Shown in pieces: positions 55,270 to 64,000 of a stretch of DNA of 64,000 nt (position 1 is its first letter; the number at the start of each line of letters is the position of its first letter). The DNA comes from Mytilisepta virgata (Eukaryota; Mollusca; Bivalvia; Mytilida; Mytilidae): assembly GCA_028015205.1 (NCBI GenBank), contig CM051514.1:4774001-4838000 (forward strand), read 5' to 3'. The notes under the pieces are model-generated. The model was not told the origin of the DNA, ran no database searches, and worked only from the letters and a program-made list of their open reading frames with translations. The position numbers and the translations under genes were made by a program.

Positions 55270-57000
55270 GGAAACCCTGAGTCTTCATCTGACTTAAGGT
55301 TTTGGTAAAATCTAGCATCAGACAATTGGCGTTCTGTCCTCGGAAAGGGGGGGTGGGGGGGTTGTAACTCAATGATATTTAGATATGGCACGTGCGGCAA
55401 ATTCGGCTCAAGATTTTACAAAACCGACGGAGATTTCGGTTCGTGATTTTTGGACACTCTGGAGAATTCCGGTCAGGATTTAAAAAAATGAATTTTCTTT
55501 GATATCATAACAAATGTTTCAATATATAAATGTTAAATGTATAAATATGTCTCTTCATAATCTTCATAACTGCCTTTTATTATTTTTGGATAATTTCGGG
55601 TATGTAAATTCGCTTTCTTGGACATTTTCGGGTCACAAATTTGATATAACATGGATAATTACGGGTATGGGTTTCAAGTTCACCGACGCACCCCCCCCCC
55701 CCCCTCCCCCACCCCCGAGGTTCTGTCTCTTGGAAGTAGTCCATTTTGTCCATTACACCAGTTCACTTCACCTTCATTTAGATCTTTATTCTGCAGGAAG
55801 GTTGCCATGAACAGTGTCGTGTACAGCGACAGTGTGAGTAATGTCTGATTTACAACAACATTCGACTGGCTACGGGGAATATTCTTACCTTTACTAAGGC
55901 GAATCCTGCTTTTATTCTTATTTGGCTGTGTTTGTCTGGTAGGGGGGTAAGCTAATTTGGTTGACATTATCTCTCTTAAACTTAGAATTTGGATTTTAGT
56001 TTCTTTGACTGGATCAATTTTATTTCGTTCAAATGCTATAAATATCCATTACATTTTCAATGCATAGATCTTCTTAACGCTGGTTGAATAATACAGTAAA
56101 CTGTTATCAAGGTAGTTTAAATGTAGATAGCGTGAGAGTGGTCACAAAGGAGTTCCATAAGACGCATAGAGCAGTCGGGCAAAATATTGAGTTTAATTTG
56201 AAGACCTTTGGGTACTTTTACGTCAGTCAGATTACAGCAAAAAAAAAGAAACCTGATGTTTTGTCCTAATTTGTTTCTTCTTTTCATGATCCTATTTTAT
56301 TTCAAAAATATTCATAATTGTTCTGCGTGATTGAAAATTGTCACTCATACTAAAAGGAGAAAACGTAATTTCATTGAAATGTAAGGGCTATTTCTAGATC
56401 TGAAAGGTCGGACAATCATAATAATCTTATCGTAAAAAGACAGGAAAACTTTCACAATATATACATATGTATAATTTACTTTGGAAAACCTTCTTCTAGA
56501 CAGAAATCTGTGTTGTCTTCTATTTCTCTATTTTTATAGAGATCATTAACTAATCTACAAGTGAAGAGGTTTTTATTCTTTTTTTTTCTTTTTTTTTTTT
56601 GGGGGGGGGGGGGGGGGGGTTAAAATACAGGTCAAAACAAAAAACGTCGAATTAATTACTCACCACAGAAAAATAAACTGCGAAAACCCAATATTGTAGG
56701 GAAAAGGGTGGTTTTATTGAAATGTAAGGATTATTTCTAAAAGATCGGATGACAATTACACTGCATTATTGATATAAGACGGTTTCACACAATAAATGAA
56801 TAATAAATGGGGTTTTAATCTTATCTCGGCTAGGCAGAATAGGATCTTGTCTGCGTTTTAAGATTATCTCTCATACAGTCTTGTTAAAAAGAAGTTTTCA
56901 TCTTATTGATGTAATTTCCCTGGACGAAATACAATAATTTATCATATACTTAGTACTAAATAAAGGAAAATTGCATATACGATACTGAAAGAACATTGTC
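55270..57000. other. AT-rich stretch with homopolymer runs
   Basis: A C-run of about 14 lies near 55690 and a G-run of about 18 near 56601-56618. The text ggacattttcgggt and aattcggctcaag hints at a decayed repeat at 55380-55680. A minus-strand frame starting MSTKLAYPPTRQTQPNKNKS near 55967 runs into a GTAAGA donor near 55885 but no following exon fits. Confidence 0.3.
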
Positions 57001-57190
57001 AGCTGTATTTTCTACCGTGATGATATCGATATCATCACCCCTAATCATACCCCTTAAAATCATATTGGTCACGTGTTTAAATTCACGTATAAAACGTCAA
57101 AACCGTATCACATGCGGTATCACCCCTAGATCAATATCATCCCTCGGGCTGATATTGAAATCTCGGGTTGATACTGCATATGATACGGAT
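57000..57190. repeat. TGATATCA-type palindromic repeat, short copy
   Basis: Blocks atgatatcgatatcatcacc, cgtatcacatgcggtatcac, and catccctcgggctgatattg belong to the same palindrome-rich family as 2380-4260 and 63095-63712. Confidence 0.6.
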
Positions 57191-57568
57191 TTTTGCCATG
57201 TATATTCTCTATATATAATACATAAAGAACTATTGCAAATCAATTATTCAATTCTCAATTATATTTTAATACATCCTTATTCATAAAACTGACAGTACTT
57301 TCGGAAGAATGGTGGCATTTTTTGAAAGAAAAATATTAAGTTACTAAATTAATGTTGACTCGTTTATTAAATGACAAATGAATGATATAGGATAAAACGT
57401 CAAATATTTACTTTCTAAGAAAATAAAACCAAAATTTAAAATCATTAAATTTAAAAGTACTTTCCGTCATCCGATTCAGACTGATGCCTTTATTTCCGCT
57501 TCTCGACTTCCCACGTGTATATTTAGTGTTTACCAGTACTGCGAATTAGTCTATGTGGTAAAAAAGCG

Positions 57569-57808
57569 ATGGTACAACTTCAAATCACATTGCCAGTCAA
57601 TATCTGCCAAGCTACCTTTTGTAGTGAACAGATGAATGACGAATCTGGTTTTCATGCTTCTGTCAAATTTGTTATGAAAGTTCACAGTCCAACTAGTAAT
57701 GCCAAGTTGGAAGCTAGCTTATTTGCTTTGTCGCCTTTCTGCATCGCGGGAAGCAAACTATTGTCAGCAGACGTCATTATCTGCTGCGGGCAGAGATTTA
57801 AAATATAA
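57569..57808 (+). CDS. Candidate 79-aa ORF of higher GC, function unknown
   Basis: The frame begins MVQLQITLPVNICQATFCSE and ends IICCGQRFKI. Composition is balanced compared with the flanks. The other frames are also fairly open, which weakens the case. It converges on and overlaps by 11 bases the end of the minus-strand frame at 57798. Confidence 0.15.
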   Translation: MVQLQITLPVNICQATFCSEQMNDESGFHASVKFVMKVHSPTSNAKLEASLFALSPFCIAGSKLLSADVIICCGQRFKI

Positions 57809-58205
57809 AAGATTGGTTACAAAAGAAATTATTCCCAAAAACTGTATTATATGTATGTGATGAAAAAAGATGGGGTTTTATATTTCCTTGAATTACATCA
57901 ACGGTTATTTCCCTTATAAATGGAGAAATTGTGATATTTTTTTCGTTTCCATGCTCGATCTTAATTTGAATTTTTACACAATGCTTATTAGCATCATACA
58001 CAACAATACACAGGTCAGTTTCGAGTTTACATCTTGTCATTTTACCATTCAATAGTTCCGCCCTTTTATTACTGGAAAAAATTGGAATTTTGGGGATTTT
58101 GTGTTTGAACAGTAAAGGAAATGGTGTGGCGAAAAAATCAAAATAACAACCCAAAGATACTAATATTAGATATAGTAAATTTATACTATGCTGTATACGA
58201 CGCAT
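57798..58205 (-). CDS. Hypothetical 135-aa protein with signal-peptide-like N-terminus
   Basis: An intact ATG-to-stop frame with a good start context (GAAATG). The N-terminus MRRIQHSINLLYLILVSLGC has the n-region/h-region layout of a secretory signal. The rest is charged and strand-rich, for example LETDLCIVVYDANKHCVKIQ and ISPFIREITVDVIQGN, with five cysteines after the leader. An AATAAA lies about 300 bp downstream (near 57490). Alternatively a strong acceptor (AATTTTTTCCAG at 58072) makes 57798-58071 a terminal exon of a longer gene, but no upstream exon was found. No family is recognised. By rough estimate a chance frame this long is possible in such a window. Confidence 0.35.
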   Translation of the reverse strand: MRRIQHSINLLYLILVSLGCYFDFFATPFPLLFKHKIPKIPIFSSNKRAELLNGKMTRCKLETDLCIVVYDANKHCVKIQIKIEHGNEKNITISPFIREITVDVIQGNIKPHLFSSHTYNTVFGNNFFCNQSFIF

Positions 58206-58559
58206 TTCAAGGAATTACCTCTCATCGGTTTAAAACACTACCGATGAAACTTTGGCGCGTGGACATGTGGTACATTACATTTTGGATCATAGATCGACTT
58301 TATGTATCATTTAGTCGACGTGTATACTGTAAGACTCAAAATCCCAAGTAGAGTCAAACTAATAAAAGTGCATTTCTATATAGCAATTCACGCCCTACAA
58401 AGGGCACCGTTCTTAATGTCTATCAAGGTTTATTGTTCATCAGGACGCATTTTTTCTCGTACCTTGAGTGCCATTGTTTATATATAGGACTGATTATATT
58501 GCCAAATTAAACTGTAAACTTTATTAGTATAAGTTGTCATATTGACATGTAGGGAAAAG

Positions 58560-59064
58560 TAGGAACACCGTGGACAAAAAAACACTATCAGGAACACCAA
58601 AAAGACGACAAAGGACAAACTAACAAACAACACAAAAAAAAAGTACACACAGAAACGAGAGCACGAACCCCTCCGAAAACCGGGGTGATCTCAGGTGCTC
58701 CGGAAGTGTGAACAGTTCCTGCGTCTTGCAAGACACCCACCGTGCTGTTGGTTGAACGTCATGTCCGGTGAAGGAGGAAGAACATCTATGACAGATGGAG
58801 GCCTTTTGTAATGTTGGAAATTGACACTCCATAGCGGTCAATCAGATATTGGTGACGACAGTAGAATTTTCGAAGCGACGACCTCAATCTATGGGCAACA
58901 TAATCCTGTCCTGGTAGGTTTTGCGTAACCCGCTGAGCCCTATCCAGAAAATCGGCATAATGGCCGCAATTTCTAGCGAAACTTATGAGTGTGAGATAAA
59001 TACTAATGCTCACGTTATTTGCTGATCTTGATATTCCTATCCACTTTATATTCTTCAGTTGCAA
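58560..59064 (-). pseudogene. Retroelement RT C-terminal fragment with 3' tail
   Basis: The minus strand reads FARNCGHYADFLDRAQRVTQ, then RLRSSLRKFYCRHQYLIDRY and GVSISNITKGL before a stop. It is the same protein block as at 5680, 8885 and 36375 but a different subfamily (DFLDR, RKFYxRHxxLIDRYGVS). The tail includes a tccggagcacctgagatcac-like segment. It is truncated at its 5' side. Confidence 0.6.
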
Positions 59065-59069
59065 ATATT

Positions 59070-61540
59070 TAAATGTATATTGAATGGAAAAATAATTTTG
59101 AACCTAAATGTTCATATTTCCAAACAGACATGCACTGTATTTAATGGTCACCGAAACAGAGAAGACGTTAAATAAGGTTATACCATAGAGATTTGTATAA
59201 CATTTCAATGACGTTTAACAGGAATATTATGTTCATCGTCAAAACATGTTTTAATTTCCTCAATTTTGTCACAAAATATCAATGATACACAGATCAAATT
59301 TCATCCAAGATTGTTTTTCTAATCCAATAAGAGTATTGAATAGTTTGAAATTGTATACATTTAATGAAGAATATATTCGACAAACAGTTTTGATGATTTA
59401 TACTTTATATAACCTTTTCTATATCAAAGATCTTTATGAAATTGCAGCCAACAACATTTATACCATTTTGATGTAAAGCTGTGGAAATTTTATAGGCAAC
59501 AATTAATTTAAATAAGACATTAGACTGGTATTTATCATACGAATATTTCAGACAAGCCAAAAAAGCTATTCTGTCTAAGGAAATCTTTTGAAATTGACAT
59601 TAAGAATATCTATCTGAAAATAAGACGAAATTGAGGTTTCTTGTATGGGCCCGAGCCTGGTATGGATGTGTATCTGACTACACATTTTGTATTTGATTTT
59701 TACTACTTTTTCGTTTCTACTGCGCAGCAAGAATTTTCTATCACTAGTAAGCAAACGAGCAACATTTAAAAGATGGATCTAATATGCGTACTGTTACATA
59801 TTATAACATACATGACATACTGGTTTTGATATGATAGGAAATATTGAAATTTGCAACTACATTTAATATAGAATATGTTCCAGGAATCAAATGGCAAGTT
59901 AATAAATACTGAAAGATTTTTACTGTACTTTGAGTATAAAAATCAACTGTTACATGTATGCATATGATATGATGTTACGCGCGATGTTCATACCTTTGAA
60001 GACAAACAACGTACTCTGCAATAAAACTGTTCATAATTTTAAGAAAATATAAAAATGTATGCCAATATATATATTTTCTTTTAGATCTTAAATAGATCGG
60101 CCAATTGTACTTGTATCAATTTTAATAAACTATTATTCATAAATATTAGGCACATTTAAAGATCGATTTACGGGAAAAAAATTTGCTGTCCTAGGTAACA
60201 TTTATCAAAAATATTTCAGTTTTACGTCGGTCTTGTATTTTTATTTTTATGCGCATACCCCAAACTTTTTGCCACATTGCTGCCATAGTGGTGAAATTTT
60301 CTGACGTGACTTGTTGTGACGTTATGATGACGTCATAAACAAATAATCCCATTTAAATTCACAAAGTTTTCCTGTCCCATGCAACGTTTTGCGATTCAGT
60401 CCTTCTAAATCTTGTGTGAAAAAAAATTTCTGTCCGTCGGTTAAAAATCGATTACCTATCAAATGTTATTTTCAAGCAGATAAAAACATCCAATGGACAT
60501 ATATTTTCAGTCAATCATTAAAAAATCATGACATTATCATGTTGGGTGGATCAAATGTCATACTTGTCGTTATTGTTAACACTGCGACAAATTCCTTTTT
60601 ATATTCTTTCCCAAATTAACTTTGGATAAATAAAACACCTTTTAAATCCAGTTACTAAATGTTATTTCCGTCTTCTTTATTTAAAAACAAAACTTATAAA
60701 CATAACATGATCAGTAAGAAAATTATTTGCCTCTCAAAAAAGGTGACAAAAATGTCACAGACGCGATTTTCTTCAAATAACGCCTAATTCTGATGTCGTA
60801 CAATTTTCTAATTAAAAATCCCTTTGTTTTAATACATCGTAAGAAATAAAAGACACACAAAAAAAAAAAAAAAAAGAAAAAGTAATACTTGTTATCAATT
60901 AGTTTTTCGAATACATCTGGTACTGGGACTCTTCTTTTCATTAATTTGTAAAAACCGTGTTCAGATCTAGAGTTATTTTTTGAAGCTCATTCTATTCGAT
61001 GAATGCCCTTCTTCATCTAAACCATTTTGTATATTAAATGAAATAAATTGAGGGTTAACTAATTTTTAAAAAATCTATCAAGATAAAGTGTTGTTATCCA
61101 GTTTAATTTTTATCCACTTTTTAGCTTAATATGTAATTAACCTTATTAAACCATGTTAAAGGCTGTGTAATCGTTAGTGTAATTATACTGTTTTGTAAAA
61201 TGCCGGTAGAAATTGGAAATGTTTGTTACTTTATTTACAAATTTTTAAAAAAGGAGGGAGAGTGTGAGAATTTTTTTTCTTTTTATTTGTTTTATCTTTT
61301 ATATTTTTTGGCTGTTGTTTCTGTACTTAATATTGAAAAAAATAAAAGGAGATAAAAACCTCCTGAAATTGTTTTAAGTTATTCGGTATCGGCGACAATG
61401 AGAAACCAAGTTATTTCAATTAAGGTATATTACATTTTGTAAGATTTTGAAATTTCAATTATTATTACAACCTGTAAATCTAAAAAGCAGAACATATTTA
61501 ACCTTCATCATTGAAAAACGTGGCTTGTGACCGACGACGT
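59070..61540. other. AT-rich stretch, no gene recognised
   Basis: Short open frames here (for example 59282-59476 and 60389-60619) are dominated by AT-rich codons and have no splice or domain support. At 60305-60335 there is a local cluster of tgacgt/gacgtca words. Confidence 0.35.
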
Positions 61541-61613
61541 CATGTTAACCAAATGTGTACGAACGTACACATTTGGGTAAGAACGCAATGTTCGTACACA
61601 TTTGGGTAACATG
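61541..61613. repeat. Palindrome with a repeated half-site
   Basis: ccaaatgtgtacg-aa-cgtacacatttgg is a perfect palindrome. A third half-site (cgtacacatttgggtaac) follows 10 bp later, and outer catgttaacc pairs with gggtaacatg. The whole block can form two alternative hairpins. Confidence 0.85.
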
Positions 61614-61614
61614 T

Positions 61615-62529
61615 AGATACAGACAAGCTATATTATTAAGTGGAAACATGATTTTATTTTTAATTACACCTGCATGTACGTGTACATGTAATTAAAAACG
61701 AAAATGTTGTATGCCGACGCTGATAAAAAAACTTGCATGTATTAAGTTGACGTATCCAATCCATGAATCAGGGAAACATTTCGGTTTACGAATGACACCT
61801 TTTTTTTGCCCAGTTTCATTTCAAACTTTTGCCAATAATTTTATAAATTTATGTATAAAATTTTAAATCTGGAATTTATCCACTATACATATATGGACCC
61901 CCTCTTAAAAATTGTGAATTCTTAAACTATGTGGATGATAGTTTTGTGTCATTCCCAATTGACATGATGTATTTTGCTGATAAGCGTGTGAACATCTCTC
62001 CATTAACAAGACACTTTCAACCAATTTTCTACTTACAAGATATGATCATATTATTGCAGACGTGTAGGTGTAAAATAGAGTCCTGAAAACTAGACTTATT
62101 TTTTCTGTATTTCTATTCATATTTTCCTCGTATAAAATCAATAATTTTTTTTTGCAATTTAATTTATTATTCATTGTTTAATTCTTTTTTCAAAGTAAAG
62201 CCATATCCTGTCAGAATTATTTGAACTGAATTTCCTTAATGTCAAGCATCAAGATATTAATTTAAAACGACAAGACAAAAGGCGATTATAAGATTACGTT
62301 CATAATAATGTCACAAAGTCGTATCTTCTTATACTCAATCTCACTAATCATTGATTTGTTGTCAAAATAGCATTTTGCTTGTATGTACCAACAAATTACT
62401 GGCTAAAATATGATAAGCACAATATTTTTTATCCTGCAATCAAGCAATTTCCGGTCTAATAAAAGGTATAGAATAAGCTTTAGTCGTATAAGGTCAATGA
62501 CCTAATGAAGTCTACTGGTACTTTTTTAC
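61615..62529. other. AT-rich stretch, no gene recognised
   Basis: A plus-strand stretch near 61915 reads EFLNYVDDSFVSFPIDMM, which includes a YVDD tetrad, but nothing around it resembles a polymerase. No other feature is seen. Confidence 0.35.
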
Positions 62530-62673
62530 ATGAAGAGCGCGAGGAGCGTAGCGAATGTACCAGATGACGTCATGGAGTTTCCCGCATTTTCACTACATTT
62601 GAATTTCAACTTCAAACGTAATTTTAAGGCATTTAACGCATCTAAATGGGATTTCAGGATAAAGACAAAACAA

Positions 62674-62803
62674 AGTCATTGTCGGAAAATATCAAATTTA
62701 TTTGGGATCGCTGCGAAACACGGGGAAAAGGCTCACCAAAGCTCGCCTTTTCTCATGTTTCTAAAGCTCGCCCAAATAAATTTTATATTTTCCGACAATG
62801 ACT
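62674..62803. mobile_element. Short palindromic MITE-like element
   Basis: agtcattgtcggaaaatat at the left faces its reverse complement at the right. Inner aaatttatttggg and cccaaataaattt pair too. The tip holds gctcgcc/ggcgagc-like text. The 128-codon frame covering it is a by-product of the palindrome. Confidence 0.72.
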
Positions 62804-62849
62804 ATGTATTGTATATATATAGAATAGCGGAGATATCGACCTGCCAACC

Positions 62850-63030
62850 ACTCGACCCTGGACAACTCGGACCTTATCATCGAACAACTCGTCCCGTACT
62901 CGGGCAGGGGTCATAGTGCAATTCGGACCGTGTGAGTTGCAACAACTTTGACCCGGGATTGTGGTGAAAGCATCGCTTATTGTTTTATATTTGGGCTAGA
63001 TTATAGGACAACTCGGGCCGTGTGATACAA
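62850..63030 (+). repeat. Degenerate repeat of ggacaactcggaccgtgtga words
   Basis: Variants of ggacaactcgg-cc-tgtga occur near 62860, 62880, 62923 and 63008, and once more near 63732. They frame the dispersed repeat copy B and look like part of the same palindrome-rich family. Confidence 0.5.
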
Positions 63031-63094
63031 TAATTTTTACCATGATATAAACTTACTTTGACTCGATATTGTATTGAATGCATTGTAAATATCG

Positions 63095-63712
63095 ATTCGA
63101 TAACATGGTATTTTTCATATCACACCTATTATCAGCCCTAGGTCAAGATATCAGCCCGAGAGCCGCCAGGCTCGAGAGATGATTTTGACCATAGGCTGAT
63201 AATGGGTCTGATATGAATAATGACATATTATGATACTTTTATCATATACTTAAACATTGTTGTTTTATAGGTCTCCATGAAAATTCTTATCTCAATGATT
63301 TCAGTTTCATCGCCGTATTACCGAATATCCTCAAGGCGCTGCAAATCGTCATTGTCCCTCATCCATTTAGTCAAAATGTTTTGCCACTTAATGTTTTTCT
63401 GCTTGTATTAAAATTTTTGTGCGAATTAATATAATCCACAATTTCGTCCCGCTATCGTCATGATCGTCTCCCGTGTTTCTATGTGCTAGTAAGTTTAGAA
63501 TCGATTACGGAAACGACTGATTTATAACGTGGTTAAAGATTAGGGGTGTAATATAAAACGATAGCAGTTGATATAAACCGGAAACAGATGATAACAAAGT
63601 CATATTAGCCCGCTAAGCCAATTCTTATAAGATCTGGGTAGAAATATGTACAATTTCCAATTTTATCGTAGAGTAAAATTTTACTTTTATTTTCTTATAT
63701 GATAAATTGTTT
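63095..63712 (-). repeat. Dispersed repeat, copy B (inverted partner of 2545-3190)
   Basis: The reverse complement aligns to 2545-3190 nearly end to end: gagagccgccaggctc, gtccctcatccatttagtca, aatttcgtcccgctatcg, gttgatataaaccggaaaca and attagcccgctaagccaat are the matching landmarks. The copy has its own small insertions. Confidence 0.75.
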
Positions 63713-64000
63713 TATACTTGGACCGGGTTAAAGGACAGCTCGGATCGTTTGATGCAGAATTATAATTAAATGAAACATTTTATATATTTGGATCATTAAT
63801 AACACTTATGAATGAATCGACAAGTGAACAACAGATCGCTATCGTTAAAACGTTCTGAGCACAAATTTCATTCAGTGGGTCCATATACTCTGCCACATTT
63901 CTTCTAGACAAAAAACTGTTTTCGGCAGAATTTATGGAACAACTTTATAAGTCAATAATACAATGTATGTCCTTATGATATCGAGTTTTCACAAGTCTTA

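Noticed and set aside
55680..55967. 95-codon minus-strand frame with a Gly-rich end
   Set aside because: The end is translation of a homopolymer C-run, and the candidate donor near 55885 has no partner acceptor in phase.
61915..61990. YVDD tetrad suggesting a reverse transcriptase
   Set aside because: A lone four-residue match without other RT motifs, in AT-rich sequence with stops nearby.
62530..62916. 128-codon frame
   Set aside because: About a third of it is a palindromic MITE and another part is the ggacaactcgg repeat; nothing protein-like.

Overview
The window is eukaryotic and looks like a bivalve mollusc, most likely a mussel (Mytilidae). It is strongly AT-rich, has almost no long open frames, and its one clear gene is split by consensus GT-AG introns. 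The repeats are the kinds I associate with bivalve genomes: tRNA-derived SINEs with a shared central domain, pearl-like elements with a tandem core and hairpin ends, short inverted-repeat elements, and retroelement tails. The species assignment is inference from repeat recognition, not from a search.

The main finding is a multi-exon class B (secretin-family) GPCR gene on the minus strand, running from 18758 off the left edge. Eight exons were rebuilt by hand: signal peptide (18680-18758), Cys-rich N-terminus and first half of the hormone-receptor domain (12862-13306), second half (11894-11985), TM1 (10762-10853), TM2 (5084-5237), TM3 to the start of TM4 (4540-4690), TM4 (1817-1877, 61 bp) and extracellular loop 2 to TM5 (279-345). 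All seven junctions keep phase and give 369 residues without a stop. TM6, TM7 and the C-tail must lie beyond base 1. The introns are full of transposable elements.

From 19 kb to 64 kb the window is mostly repeats. 19.9-21.7 kb: pearl-like element; 21.8-22.8 kb: duplicated repeat with a 211-codon open frame; 24.5-27.3 kb: large imperfect palindrome whose arms each carry a Harbinger-like MITE; 30.3 kb: SINE; 30.85-32.1 kb: 38-bp minisatellite of about 33 copies; 34.8 kb: second MITE family; 36.4-37.4 kb: retroelement 3' part; 40.4 kb: SINE; 40.7-41.1 kb: tandem repeat; 43.8 kb: C2H2 zinc-finger fragment; 46.3-47.9 kb and 51.1-52.5 kb: more pearl-like elements; 48.1-49.7 kb: an element with GC-rich inverted ends full of CCGGAAGTGACGT-type motifs; 53-53.9 kb: LINE remnant; 58.6-59.1 kb: retroelement remnant; 63.1-63.7 kb: inverted copy of the repeat at 2.5-3.2 kb.

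A few weak coding candidates remain (45.2-45.6 kb, 50.3-50.4 kb, 57.8-58.2 kb and others). They have no family I recognise and carry low confidence. There is no operon, CRISPR array, rRNA gene or functional tRNA gene.
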